Assembly: GCA_902802325.1 (NCBI GenBank)
Contig: CADCLV010000004.1
Location: forward strand, 152,503 to 216,502
Length of the DNA stretch: 64,000 bases
Source: Oscillospiraceae bacterium
Lineage (GTDB): Bacteria > Bacillota > Clostridia > Saccharofermentanales > Saccharofermentanaceae
Direction of reading: 5' to 3'
The position numbers were made by a program, and so were the translations under genes. The notes below the pieces were generated by a model that saw only the letters and a list, made by a program, of their open reading frames with translations, was not told where the DNA came from and searched no databases. This document shows positions 28,029-36,896 of the stretch, piece after piece; within the stretch, counting starts at the first letter, position 1; every line of letters starts with the position of its first letter.

Positions 28029-29327
28029 TTATGCCTCACGGTTCTGGTATTCTTTATGCTCGGCCACAAATAATGCGTGATACTCTTCTTCGATCTCGTC
28101 AATTTCCTTCTTGACGTCATCATCCAGTACACGGGTATCCGTGATCTTCTTCATGATTTCCGGATGCAGCACGCTCATACGCTGCAGGAATTCCTGCACG
28201 TATTCTTTCGCATCTTCCTTATCCAGGAAAGTCAGTTTCTCGGATGTGGCCAGATACAGCATTACGACCTGTTCGTCCAGCTGCATCGGCTGATACTGCG
28301 GCTGCTTTAAGATCTCATTTAAGATCACGCCTCGCTTGATCTGCTTCTGGGTATTCGGATCCAGATCCGACCCGAACTGGGCAAAGGCAGCCATTTCTCT
28401 TGCCTGTGCCAGACTGATACGAAGCGGACCGGCCACTTTTTTCATGGCCTTGGTCTGGGCTGCACCACCTACACGGGATACAGAAAGACCTACGTTGATA
28501 GCCGGACGCTGACCGGCAAAGAACAGTTCCGATTCCAGATAGATCTGACCGTCTGTAATAGAAATAACGTTGGTCGGAATATATGCTGAGATATCGCCGC
28601 TCAAGGTCTCGATGATCGGCAGTGCAGTAATGGAACCGCCACCCATCTCATCACTGAGTTTGGCAGCTCTTTCCAAAAGACGGGAGTGCAGATAGAAAAC
28701 ATCACCCGGATAGGCTTCACGTCCCGGCGGACGGCGAAGAAGAAGCGAGATCGCACGGTAAGCCTGAGCATGCTTGGAAAGGTCGTCATAAACGATCAGC
28801 ACATCCTGATGCTCTCCGTACATAAACTCTTCGGCAATGGCGCAGCCTGCATAAGGGGCAATATACTGAAGTGATGCCGGCTGGGCCGCACTGGCTGCCA
28901 CGATCACGGTATATTCCATCGCATTATGTTGCTCTAAAGTATGTGCCACCTGCACAATATTCGACATCTTCTGTCCGATGGCCACATAGACGCAGAGGAC
29001 ATTCTTACCACGCTGGTTTATGATCGTATCGATAGCAATCGCGGTCTTACCTGTCTGACGGTCACCAATGATCAGCTCACGCTGGCCACGGCCGATCGGC
29101 GTCATGGCGTCGATAGCGGTAATACCTGTCTGAAGCGGCTCGCAGATCGGAGATCTGGCCACGATACCCGGTGCCGGATACTCGATCGGACGGCGGCTGG
29201 TGGAACGGATAATGCCTTTTCCATCGATCGGATTTCCCAAAGGATCCACAACACGGCCAACCATACCACGGCCAACCGGAACTGAAACCGTACGGCCGGT
29301 TCTGTGACACATTCCACGTCCCGGCAT
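28029..29327 (-). CDS. atpA: ATP synthase alpha subunit, main part after a frameshift
   Basis: Reads from about 29315 in one frame through the nucleotide-binding and C-terminal domains to the stop at 28029. It contains [21 protein letters not shown]-loop [13 protein letters not shown], Walker [18 protein letters not shown] and the arginine-finger region [20 protein letters not shown]. The alpha N-terminal beta-barrel lies upstream in another frame (29102-29926). The two join if one base is added (or a -1 shift occurs) around 29300-29325, at VECVT|RTGRTV. The apparent ATG at 29327 is an internal codon without a ribosome site. Either a sequencing error or a true frameshift is possible; since atpA is essential in most anaerobes with F1Fo, an error or programmed shift seems likelier than loss. 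Confidence 0.9.
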   Translation of the reverse strand: MPGRGMCHRTGRTVSVPVGRGMVGRVVDPLGNPIDGKGIIRSTSRRPIEYPAPGIVARSPICEPLQTGITAIDAMTPIGRGQRELIIGDRQTGKTAIAIDTIINQRGKNVLCVYVAIGQKMSNIVQVAHTLEQHNAMEYTVIVAASAAQPASLQYIAPYAGCAIAEEFMYGEHQDVLIVYDDLSKHAQAYRAISLLLRRPPGREAYPGDVFYLHSRLLERAAKLSDEMGGGSITALPIIETLSGDISAYIPTNVISITDGQIYLESELFFAGQRPAINVGLSVSRVGGAAQTKAMKKVAGPLRISLAQAREMAAFAQFGSDLDPNTQKQIKRGVILNEILKQPQYQPMQLDEQVVMLYLATSEKLTFLDKEDAKEYVQEFLQRMSVLHPEIMKKITDTRVLDDDVKKEIDEIEEEYHALFVAEHKEYQNREA

Positions 29328-29926
29328 TCATTTAACAAAACGACGCCGACTGTGTCGGTCTCCAGGTTCATGGCAATACCATAAGATGTTTCAGAGAACA
29401 TGATCAGCTCACTGGCCACACAGTTTTCCAGGCCGCTGACGGTAGCAACACCGTCACTGACGGAGATAACTTTACCGACCTGCTCCACTTCGGAAGCCTT
29501 GGCAAATTCGGTCAGAAGATTTTCTCTTTTTTCCGTCTGCTCTTCCGCATCATCTTCCCATAGCGCATCTTCTTCAAAAAGACTGGCCGGGCGTTCATCG
29601 AAATCACGAAGGGATTCCATAAGTGACTTATGGATCTCGTCGGCTTCCCCGCCATCTTCCAATTTCACGGAATCGTTTCCACGATCCGTCTTCAGGTGCC
29701 GGCCGATACGGGCCAGCTGACCTGCATAACTGTAGTCATATTTTGTACCCTGCGCGTAGATCACATATCCGCCGATCAGAGACTTATCTGTCTCCTGCTC
29801 GATGGTATATCCCTGGATATGAAGATGCTCCGCAAAACGGCGGGCGATCAGCGCCACTTTCTCCGGTGGCATGTCGTCCGACGCATTGACGATACGAATG
29901 ACTTCAAAACCACTATCATTATTCAC
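29102..29926 (-). CDS. Fused ATP synthase delta C-terminal domain and alpha N-terminus (frame 1)
   Basis: The ATG at 29926 overlaps the end of atpF by 8 bp. Residues 1 to about 75 match only the C-terminal domain of the delta subunit ([40 protein letters not shown]). The six-helix N-terminal domain is missing, and atpF, which ends just upstream, does not contain it. An acidic linker follows. Then comes the alpha N-terminus, [20 protein letters not shown] and [19 protein letters not shown]. After about residue 205 this frame turns to nonsense, because alpha continues in the next frame (28029-29327). Delta normally sits once per enzyme on the alpha N-termini; a fusion would put this domain on all three alpha chains. 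Confidence 0.85.
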   Translation of the reverse strand: MNNDSGFEVIRIVNASDDMPPEKVALIARRFAEHLHIQGYTIEQETDKSLIGGYVIYAQGTKYDYSYAGQLARIGRHLKTDRGNDSVKLEDGGEADEIHKSLMESLRDFDERPASLFEEDALWEDDAEEQTEKRENLLTEFAKASEVEQVGKVISVSDGVATVSGLENCVASELIMFSETSYGIAMNLETDTVGVVLLNECRDVECVTEPAVRFQFRLAVVWLAVLWILWEIRSMEKALSVPPAAVRSSIRHRVSWPDLRSASRFRQVLPLSTP

Positions 29927-30515
29927 CGGTCTTCACCTCTGCAGAAGCAAGTTCTTGCTGGACCTTTTCACGAAGTTCACTGTCGGAAGGTTTGCCTTCG
30001 GTGTTACTCAGAACACGGGCGGCGATAGAAACAGCCAGATCAGCTACTTCATCCTTCATCTCTTCCAGCACGGCCTTACGGGTGCGCTTTGCATCCTCTT
30101 CGGCACGGTCGCGGATATCCTGTGCTTCTTTTTTCGCCGTTTCCACGATTGTTTCGGATTGCTTCTCCGCCTGGGAACGGGCATCTGCGATGATCTGGAT
30201 CGCTTCCTCATGAGAAGCATCCAGTTTCTTTGTTGCTTCTTCCAGCTTCTCTTCCGCCTGCTTTTCTTTTTCTTCCGCCGAAGTCAGCTTTCCGCCGATA
30301 GTCTCCGAACGCTTCTTGATCACTTTGATCAACGGCTTAAAGAGAACGGCCTTCAAAATCAGATAGGTCACTAAAAGGGTCAGGATCGTGACCAGCGCTG
30401 TGGCCAGATAGTGGCCCAGCTGATCCGGAGAAAGAAGGGAGCTCTCCTCTGCTTCTTCCGCCAGCGCCAGTACCGGTGTTCCGGCTAATGACAGCAGTTT
30501 CACTGCACTAAACAT
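29919..30515 (-). CDS. atpF: ATP synthase b subunit
   Basis: 198 residues, longer than the usual 160-170. A hydrophobic N-terminal segment (about 33-58, LATALVTILTLLVTYLILKAVLF) is preceded by 30 residues that look like a cleavable or external leader (VLALAEEAEESS). The rest is a long charged coiled coil (EEKEKQAEEKLEEATKKLDA) that forms the peripheral stalk, ending in VADLAVSIAARVL. It binds delta through its C-terminus. It overlaps the delta-alpha gene by 8 bp. Confidence 0.95.
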   Translation of the reverse strand: MFSAVKLLSLAGTPVLALAEEAEESSLLSPDQLGHYLATALVTILTLLVTYLILKAVLFKPLIKVIKKRSETIGGKLTSAEEKEKQAEEKLEEATKKLDASHEEAIQIIADARSQAEKQSETIVETAKKEAQDIRDRAEEDAKRTRKAVLEEMKDEVADLAVSIAARVLSNTEGKPSDSELREKVQQELASAEVKTGE

Positions 30516-30535
30516 AGTTTTTCACCTCGAACGAA

Positions 30536-30805
30536 TCAGAACGTAAAGATAAGAAGCAGACTGACAACCAGAGAATAGATCGCAACGGACTCCATAAATA
30601 CGATGGAGATCAGAAGCAGCGTCTGCAGTTTACTGTACATTTCAGGCTGACGGGAAGCCCCTTCCAGTGCACGGCCGGCGGCCATACCGATACCGATCGT
30701 GGTACCCAGAGCACCAAGACCGATGGCAAGACCGGCACCAAATCCGGCTAAGCCCTTCGGATCCATTGCGGCGGCATCCAGTAAAACTCGTGATAATTGA
30801 AACAT
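30536..30805 (-). CDS. atpE: ATP synthase c subunit
   Basis: 89 residues, two membrane helices joined by the polar loop SRQPEM. The first helix is glycine-rich (GLAIGLGALGTTIGIGMAAG). The ion-carrying acid is Glu72 in FMESVAIYS. The glutamine of Na+-type c rings (GxGxGQG region of helix 1) is Ile here, although Ser follows Glu72. I lean to proton coupling, with low certainty. A 13-residue N-terminal stretch precedes the first helix. Confidence 0.95.
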   Translation of the reverse strand: MFQLSRVLLDAAAMDPKGLAGFGAGLAIGLGALGTTIGIGMAAGRALEGASRQPEMYSKLQTLLLISIVFMESVAIYSLVVSLLLIFTF

Positions 30806-30825
30806 TTTTCTCTTCCTCCTTATGT

Positions 30826-31704
30826 TCAGGCTGCGCTCTTTGCCTCTTCGGCTTTGGCGGCAGTTTCTTTTTCTGCTTTCAGCTTCATCTGTTCATGTTT
30901 TCTCTCTTCGACGGCATGGGAGCTTTCCACGACCTCACCGATATAGGAGATGGTCAGGTAGCAGAAGACCACTGCCTGCAATATTCCATCCATCAGATCG
31001 AACCAGAGGCTGAGGACACCCGGCAAAAGGACCGGCAGCACCATTCCGACAAATTCCATCAGGATAAACGCACCGAATACGTTACCGAAAAGACGGAGCG
31101 CCAGAGAGATCGGTTTGATAATGAAGTCGATGATCTTAAAAGGCACCATGAATCCCTTCGGATCAACGAAGGAACGGCCGAATCCTTTTAAGCCGACAAA
31201 ACGGATCGACATAACGATCACATATACGATGGCAAAGATCGCCATAGCAAACGGGAACGCGATATTCTTCGCCGGCGGGGGCAGATGGAATACCGCAATC
31301 AGGTTACAGGAAATCAGGAAGATACCCATGGAACCAACCATCGGCACCACCTTCTCGGCCTGTTCTTCATTCAGGCCGTAATCCTTGCAGACACCGAAAA
31401 GAAGGCCGATCAGCGACTCCATCAGAGCCTGTCCGCCCTTGGGGTGGATCTCTCTTTTTCTTCCCAGTGTGCTAAAGATCAGAATGCCAAAGAATGCCGC
31501 GATCCACGAAATAATGATCGCGTCTGTGATCGGAATACGGTTTCCGCCAATAGAAAGATATCCTTTCCACTGGAGGATCGCTTCGCGGATCTCATCACCG
31601 ATGTTGACACTTCCGGTGTAGATCCCGCCGAACACATTCTTTAGTTCTCCAATAAACGCTTCCCAGAACCTTGCGCCCCAGGATGCATCCAGCAACAAAT
31701 TCAT
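30826..31704 (-). CDS. atpB: ATP synthase a subunit
   Basis: 292 residues, five to six membrane segments. The essential arginine lies in SLALRLFGNVFGAF of the fourth long helix. It forms the ion half-channels beside the c ring. The C-terminus carries an unusual charged, alanine/lysine-rich tail of about 30 residues (KAEKETAAKAEEAKSAA) after the last helix. No atpI or spoIIIA-like gene precedes it; upp lies 20 bp upstream, so the operon begins further up with proA or rpiB. Confidence 0.95.
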   Translation of the reverse strand: MNLLLDASWGARFWEAFIGELKNVFGGIYTGSVNIGDEIREAILQWKGYLSIGGNRIPITDAIIISWIAAFFGILIFSTLGRKREIHPKGGQALMESLIGLLFGVCKDYGLNEEQAEKVVPMVGSMGIFLISCNLIAVFHLPPPAKNIAFPFAMAIFAIVYVIVMSIRFVGLKGFGRSFVDPKGFMVPFKIIDFIIKPISLALRLFGNVFGAFILMEFVGMVLPVLLPGVLSLWFDLMDGILQAVVFCYLTISYIGEVVESSHAVEERKHEQMKLKAEKETAAKAEEAKSAA

Positions 31705-31724
31705 AAAAGGCTTACCAGTCCTTA

Positions 31725-32354
31725 TCAGTTAGTACCGAAGAGACGGTCACCGGCATCACCCAGACCCGGAATAATGTAGGCGTGATCGTTCAGCTTCTCA
31801 TCCTTGGCCGCGCAGAAGATCGGCACGTCCGGATGTTCTTTTTGCAGTCTCTCGATGCCTTCCGGTGCCGAGATCAGGCAGACGAATTTAATGTTCTTAA
31901 TGCCGCGGTCCTTCAGGAAAGTGATCGCCGCAGAAGAAGAACCGCCGGTAGCCAGCATCGGATCCAGAACTACGACTTCACGCTCGGTGATGTCTTCCGG
32001 GAGCTTGCAGTAATACTCGACCGGCTTCAATGTGTTCGGGTCACGGTAAAGACCGATATGGCCAACCTTGGCATTCGGGACGATGGACAGCATACCGTCG
32101 ACCATGCCTAAGCCTGCACGAAGGATCGGAACCAGTGCGATCTTCTTTCCTGCCAGAACCTTCGCCTTCGTGGTCGCGACCGGTGTCTCGATCGTCACTT
32201 CCGTAAGTGGAAGATCGCGGGTCACCTCGTAAGCCATCAGCATGGACAGCTCATGGACCAGTTCACGAAACTCCTTGGTAGATGTGTTCTTGTCTCTCAG
32301 GATCGAGATCTTGTGCTGAATCAGCGGATGATCGAATAAGAATACCTGTGCCAT
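31725..32354 (-). CDS. upp: Uracil phosphoribosyltransferase
   Basis: 209 residues, full length. The PRPP-binding loop is [17 protein letters not shown], the uracil-binding C-terminal part is [17 protein letters not shown], and the [12 protein letters not shown] stretch is intact. It salvages uracil to UMP. The order rpiB-upp-atp is common in Clostridia. Confidence 0.98.
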   Translation of the reverse strand: MAQVFLFDHPLIQHKISILRDKNTSTKEFRELVHELSMLMAYEVTRDLPLTEVTIETPVATTKAKVLAGKKIALVPILRAGLGMVDGMLSIVPNAKVGHIGLYRDPNTLKPVEYYCKLPEDITEREVVVLDPMLATGGSSSAAITFLKDRGIKNIKFVCLISAPEGIERLQKEHPDVPIFCAAKDEKLNDHAYIIPGLGDAGDRLFGTN

Positions 32355-32377
32355 AAAGAATCCTCCCGTAATCTCTG

Positions 32378-32830
32378 TTATTTAAAAAGTTCTTTCTCTT
32401 GTTCCTTCATATCATTAACACGAGTCTGGTGACGGCCGCCGTCGAAAGGCTCGCTCATATAGGCATCCACGATACCCAGTGCCAGGGAGCTTCCCACTAC
32501 ACGGGCGCCCATGGAAAGGACGTTGGCATCGTTATGCTGGCGGGACATTCTGGCCATATACTCATTGGTGCAGAGCGCGCAGCGGATACCTGGGAATTTG
32601 TTGGCGACCATGGAGATACCGATACCGGTACCGCAGATCACGATGCCGCGCTCGGCATTGCCTTCCAGAACATCTTTAGCTACTTTCTGGCCGGCCAGAA
32701 CGTAACTGTACGGTACGTCAGCCGAGGTAGCGCCGCCCTCTAAGATAGTATGGCCCTGCTTTGTCAGGTGCTCCACGACCGTCTTTCTTAAACCGTAACC
32801 GGCGTGATCAGATGCAATCGAAATAATCAT
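32378..32830 (-). CDS. rpiB: Ribose-5-phosphate isomerase B
   Basis: 150 residues. The fold signature [18 protein letters not shown], the catalytic Cys region [17 protein letters not shown] and [23 protein letters not shown] are typical of RpiB/LacAB isomerases. It interconverts ribulose 5-phosphate and ribose 5-phosphate, feeding PRPP for upp downstream. It starts 16 bp after proA. Confidence 0.97.
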   Translation of the reverse strand: MIISIASDHAGYGLRKTVVEHLTKQGHTILEGGATSADVPYSYVLAGQKVAKDVLEGNAERGIVICGTGIGISMVANKFPGIRCALCTNEYMARMSRQHNDANVLSMGARVVGSSLALGIVDAYMSEPFDGGRHQTRVNDMKEQEKELFK

Positions 32831-32846
32831 TTTTCAGTACCCCTTT

Positions 32847-34133
32847 TCAAAGAATATGTTTATGTGTGAAATGCCGTGTGCCGTTGGCATAATCTGCTAC
32901 GATGTTGCCATGGCCGACGACCTTATACTTATAGGTGACCAGTCCTTCCAGTCCCACAGGACCTCTGGCATGAAGCTTGCTTGTGCTGATTCCGACCTCG
33001 GCGCCAAATCCATAACGGAAGCCGTCCGAGAAACGGGTAGAGCAGTTCCAGAAAGCATTACCGGAAGCCACACGGTTCATGAATTCCTCAGCAGCCGAAG
33101 CATCAGAAGTCACGATGGATTCCGTATGACCGGAACCGTACTTATTGATATGCCCGATCGCTTCCTCAAGACCGGAAACGACCTTGATGGAAACCTTATA
33201 GTCAAGATATTCATGGTGCCACTCTTCCACAGGCAGCACATCCGGGAGGATCGCCTTGGTCTTTTCGCAGCCGTGGATCTCCACAGTCTTCTCGGAAAGT
33301 GCTTTCGAAAGTTTCGGCAGGAAATCCTTCGCGATCGACTCATCTACCAGGATCGTCTCGCAGGCATTACATACCGCCACATACTGTGTCTTACTGTCGA
33401 CGGCGATAGAAAGCGCCATGGCTTCATCCGCCTTTTCATGGATATAAAGATGGCAGACACCGTCCGCGTGTCCCATGACCGGGATCGAAGAGTGCTGCAT
33501 GATGTACTGTACAAAGGAATTGGATCCGCGCGGGATGATCAGGTCGATATACTGATCCAGAAGGAGCATCTCGGCCACATCGTTTCTGGTCTCCATAAGC
33601 GTGATCCAGCCATTCGGAAGTCCTGCTTCCTCCGATGCCTCTTTAATGACTTCAAAAAGTACACGGTTGGTATTGGCCGCTTCACTTCCGCCTTTCAGGC
33701 AGCAGGAGTTACCGGATTTTAATGCAAGGGATGCGATCTGTACCAGCGCATCCGGACGGGATTCGAAAATAATGCCCAGCACACCGATCGGGCAGGAAAC
33801 ACGGGTCAGGATCAGATCATCGTCCATCTCCGTCTTCATCAGTTCTTTTCCCACAGGATCAGGAAGGGTCGTCAGACTGGAAAGTCCGGCAGTCACTTCG
33901 CGGAGTTTCTTCTCATCGAAAAGAAGACGCTTCTGAAGCGGCATCGGGAGATCCGTCTCCTTTGCCTTCTGCATATCGATCTGATTTGCAGAAAAAATCT
34001 TCTCTTGATTCGCTGTCAATGCATCCGCGATCTTAAGAAGTGCCGCATTCTTGACCTCTGTCTTCAGGACAGCCATAGCAAAGGATGCCGTCTTGGCTTC
34101 ACTGGCTCTTCTCTCGAAATCTGTCATATTCAT
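32847..34133 (-). CDS. proA: Gamma-glutamyl phosphate reductase
   Basis: 428 residues from the ATG at 34133 (GGAAG five bases before); a second ATG at 34127 with AGGA is equally possible. The aldehyde-dehydrogenase fold shows PIGVLGIIFESRPDALVQI and LKSGNSCCLKGGSEA. The catalytic cysteine lies in QYVAVCNACETILVD, and the tail is HARGPVGLEGLVTYKY. It reduces glutamyl phosphate to the semialdehyde in proline synthesis. No proB is next to it, which is unusual. It heads the proA-rpiB-upp-atp transcript. Confidence 0.96.
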   Translation of the reverse strand: MNMTDFERRASEAKTASFAMAVLKTEVKNAALLKIADALTANQEKIFSANQIDMQKAKETDLPMPLQKRLLFDEKKLREVTAGLSSLTTLPDPVGKELMKTEMDDDLILTRVSCPIGVLGIIFESRPDALVQIASLALKSGNSCCLKGGSEAANTNRVLFEVIKEASEEAGLPNGWITLMETRNDVAEMLLLDQYIDLIIPRGSNSFVQYIMQHSSIPVMGHADGVCHLYIHEKADEAMALSIAVDSKTQYVAVCNACETILVDESIAKDFLPKLSKALSEKTVEIHGCEKTKAILPDVLPVEEWHHEYLDYKVSIKVVSGLEEAIGHINKYGSGHTESIVTSDASAAEEFMNRVASGNAFWNCSTRFSDGFRYGFGAEVGISTSKLHARGPVGLEGLVTYKYKVVGHGNIVADYANGTRHFTHKHIL

Positions 34134-34160
34134 TCCTACTTCCGCAATATACTTCACTCT

Positions 34161-34166
34161 ATTATA
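34161..34166 (-). promoter_or_regulatory. -10 element of the proA-rpiB-upp-atp transcript
   Basis: Perfect TATAAT on the minus strand about 28 bp before the proA ATG at 34133. The -35 region (GTTCAT about 16 bp upstream) is a poor match. Confidence 0.45.
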
Positions 34167-34253
34167 TCAGATTCCCATATAGATGAACGATGCACTTGCT
34201 GTTTTTTTCATTTTCATTTCATTTTTGTTTGAACGTCAAACTGAAAGGAAATG

Positions 34254-34340
34254 ATTTCCACAAAAAGAAAAAGTTTTCCACAGTTTTTCTCTTCCGCGAA
34301 AGAAAAAACCTGTGGAAAAGGTGGAAAAGTCTGTGGATAA
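34254..34340. other. Cluster of DnaA-box-like 9-mers (intergenic, 380-bp gap)
   Basis: In the gene-free stretch 34158-34537 there is one exact DnaA box (TTATCCACA on the minus strand, 34332-34340). Two TTTTCCACA boxes lie at 34274-34282 (plus) and 34311-34319 (minus), with weaker copies at 34254-34262 (ATTTCCACA) and 34320-34328. An A/T-rich run lies at 34201-34231. To the right, CAAGGCTTT occurs in direct and inverted copies (near 34350, 34375 and 34464). No protein gene is seen in the gap. Confidence 0.6.
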
Positions 34341-34537
34341 CTTAAAGACAAGGCTTTTCGCGAATCTCACTTTTCAAAGCCTTGAAATTAGGCAGTGCAT
34401 TTTTTGTCAAGGGGTTTTTGAAAAAACGCAGAAGTTTATTTAGTCAGATAAGAGCCCTCTATTTCAAGGCTTTCGAGCTTCCTTTCGCCCGAATTTGACA
34501 TTTACGGTGTCCACCTGTGGTGGACGGTCGTCTCTTA

Positions 34538-35743
34538 TTATTCTTTCGGCGGAAGACGATAATAGTTTGTCAATTGACAGCGGATGGAACCGTTATACAA
34601 TTTTCTTCTTTTATCTGCTTTTCGAACGACCTGCTTTTCGAAACCATCGTCCGGGGTAATGACAGAAAGACGGATTCCTTTTTTACAGTATCCCTTCGCA
34701 TCAAGATAGGTAGAAGCGATGCCGCGGTAGATCTCTTCGGCCATTTCCGGCGTCAGAAGACGGCCGCCGTACGGAGGGTTACAAAGGATCAGCTGGCGGG
34801 AAAGTCCCGTCCAGGAAGCAAGTTTTTCCGGCGTTTGCTTTCGGAAATCCGCCACCTGAAAACGGATGAAATCAGAAACTCCGGCCGCCTGCGCATTTCT
34901 CTGCGCCGTCTGCACCGCCTTCGGATCTATATCCGAGCCGTAAAAATATATATCGTCCATAGGTGACAGATCCAGAAGATCCTTCGCCTCTTCTCTTGCC
35001 AGATCGTAGGCTTTCTGCCCGATAAAAGGAAGCTTTTCGCCGGAAAAGTCACGTTTCAGGCCCGGCGCGATATTTAATGCCATCATGGCCGCCTCGATCA
35101 CGATGGTACCGGAACCGCAGAACGGATCCACCAGCGCCTCTTCACCGAAGAAACGGTACTGGGCGGCACTGACCATGCCGGCCGCCAGCGTTTCCTTGAT
35201 CGGCGCCTCATGCATCAGCGGACGGTATCCCCGCTTGTGCAGACCTTCGCCGGTAATATCGATCATGACATTGACCTGGTTTTTCACGATCCCGAACACG
35301 ATCTTGATCAGACCGATCTTCTCGTTCTCGTCCAGATGCGAAGTCTCCGGAAGGTGCCTTTCAAACAGAAGCGCCTTAACAATGGCTTTCTTGGCAAGGC
35401 TCTGGCAGGCAGGAATTCCGAAGAGTTTGGAGTCGCGTGAGTAGCCGTTTACGATGAAGGCCGCTCCGTCCGGAATGTAATCGCGCCAGCGCATCGTGGA
35501 AAAACCGTCGAAGAATTCTTCAAAAGTCTCGGAAGGAAATGTCGCGATAGAAAGAAGAACGCGCTCGCCTCTTCTGCTCCACATGCAGACCTTGGCGCAG
35601 TCCATGGGCATGGATGCCGGATCCGTGTCAAGAAGAAGCTGTCCGTCGGTGACAGTGATCTTTTCTTTATCAAATCCGGCCGACAAAAGGTCTTCGACGC
35701 AGTAATGTTCCAATCCAAATAAACAGGTAATGACGATCTTCAT
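34538..35743 (-). CDS. THUMP-domain class I RNA methyltransferase (RlmL/YpsC family)
   Basis: 401 residues. The N-terminal ferredoxin-like/THUMP part (about 1-160) binds RNA. The methyltransferase part has the SAM loop LVDPFCGSGTIVIEAA and the catalytic motif LCNPPYGGRL, the form used for N2-guanine methylation. This matches the 23S rRNA m2G methylase family (RlmL N-terminal half, YpsC in Bacillus). The gene stands at the head of the right-hand group, 27 bp downstream of the Rnf-like operon's last gene, so it may be cotranscribed with it. Confidence 0.9.
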   Translation of the reverse strand: MKIVITCLFGLEHYCVEDLLSAGFDKEKITVTDGQLLLDTDPASMPMDCAKVCMWSRRGERVLLSIATFPSETFEEFFDGFSTMRWRDYIPDGAAFIVNGYSRDSKLFGIPACQSLAKKAIVKALLFERHLPETSHLDENEKIGLIKIVFGIVKNQVNVMIDITGEGLHKRGYRPLMHEAPIKETLAAGMVSAAQYRFFGEEALVDPFCGSGTIVIEAAMMALNIAPGLKRDFSGEKLPFIGQKAYDLAREEAKDLLDLSPMDDIYFYGSDIDPKAVQTAQRNAQAAGVSDFIRFQVADFRKQTPEKLASWTGLSRQLILCNPPYGGRLLTPEMAEEIYRGIASTYLDAKGYCKKGIRLSVITPDDGFEKQVVRKADKRRKLYNGSIRCQLTNYYRLPPKE

Positions 35744-35770
35744 TCTTTCCTGTCTCCTTCCAAATATCAG

Positions 35771-36895
35771 TTATAAGCGCGGCAGCACTGTGGTCCAGGG
35801 CATAAATACCATCAGGGCCAAAGTGACGTTCAGTATCACGAAAGGTACACCTTCCAGTATACGGGAGCGTTTTCCGAAAAGAAGTCTGCCGTGAATGACC
35901 CGGATAAAGGAAATGACAACGACCGAGGCGATCCAGACTCCGATCATGACAGAGATCCAAAGAAGGATCTCTTTTATCTTGGATTCTTCGGTAAATGCCA
36001 CGTCACGCATAAAGAAGATCAGCGGAAGTGACGTGGTGATCACGCCCAGAAGCGGGATATAGCGGTGTTCATCCAGCGTTTCGTTCTGCCGGAAAAGCTT
36101 TACGATCAGGGTAAACAGCAAAAGGCTGCAAAGCGTGGAAAGAACCACAACATGGGTCGGATGACGCCATTCTCCCGGAAGGTTCGGAAGAAGGAGGGCA
36201 CCCAGCACACCGAAAAGCACATCATAGACCAGCAGGCACAAGAACAGTTTCACGATCTGCTTTTCTGTCGAAAGGCGGATAGGATGGTATTTACGCAAAA
36301 GCCCTTCTTCTGTCTGCAGTATCCGGTTTCCCTGCTCTTCGGAAGAAAGGATCCCCGGAAGCAGGACCAGATCCAGAAGCACCAGAAGCGCCGACGCGGC
36401 TGTATGGCCAAAAAACGGGACAGGTGCTTTTCCTAAAACAGAAATCGAAAGCCCGCAAAAAGAAGCCGATCCTCCGATCTCACGGATGGTGGAAAGGAAA
36501 AGCCCGCTGATGGCATAGTATAGAAACCCTCTTCCCATTTCCGGCAAGGAGATCTGTTTTTCTTCCGAAAAATACCCGAACATGGGCGCGGATAAAAACA
36601 GGTAGGTGGATGCCGGCAAAAGGAAGAAACTGCTTTCCGGGAACGCATCCGGAACAAGGTGCGAAAGAGACAAAGCCACTTCACACATCGTTGCGGAAGC
36701 AACCAGGAAGATCCCCCAGCAGATCCGGGGATTGGAAACTCTTGTGAAGACTTCCCGCATCAGAAGGCAGAAAAGCACCACCTGAAGAAGCGCGCCGAAA
36801 AAGCTCAGCACCGAACCAGTGGTAAAGATCAGCATCAGCGCAAAGGAAAGAAGAATGCTGTATTGTTTTTCAGAAATACATCTCGGCTCGTTCAT
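35771..36895 (-). CDS. RnfE-RnfA-like fused membrane protein, divergent
   Basis: 374 residues with about 11-12 hydrophobic segments. RnfE and RnfA are each about 200 residues with six. The first half has GRGFLYYAISGLFLSTIREIGG, matching the RnfE signature GLGFTLALTLIGAIREILG. The second half ends IRVIHGRLLFGKRSRILEGVPF...LALMVFMPW, matching the RnfA end (IRERL...FRGLPIALI...LMSLAFMGF). The conserved cysteines that hold the membrane Fe-S centre (GLCP and TTNC positions in RnfA/RnfE) are not seen. It starts 1 bp after the RnfG-like gene. I infer a fused, cofactor-poor RnfE/A; similarity is distant. Confidence 0.6.
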   Translation of the reverse strand: MNEPRCISEKQYSILLSFALMLIFTTGSVLSFFGALLQVVLFCLLMREVFTRVSNPRICWGIFLVASATMCEVALSLSHLVPDAFPESSFFLLPASTYLFLSAPMFGYFSEEKQISLPEMGRGFLYYAISGLFLSTIREIGGSASFCGLSISVLGKAPVPFFGHTAASALLVLLDLVLLPGILSSEEQGNRILQTEEGLLRKYHPIRLSTEKQIVKLFLCLLVYDVLFGVLGALLLPNLPGEWRHPTHVVVLSTLCSLLLFTLIVKLFRQNETLDEHRYIPLLGVITTSLPLIFFMRDVAFTEESKIKEILLWISVMIGVWIASVVVISFIRVIHGRLLFGKRSRILEGVPFVILNVTLALMVFMPWTTVLPRL

Positions 36896-36896
36896 C

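Noticed and set aside
30536..30805. Sodium-dependent c ring
   Set aside because: The helix-1 glutamine needed for Na+ is Ile; the Ser after Glu72 alone is not enough.
34158..34537. Chromosomal replication origin
   Set aside because: DnaA boxes are present, but no dnaA, dnaN, rpmH, gidAB or recF is near and the flanking genes do not diverge from this point.
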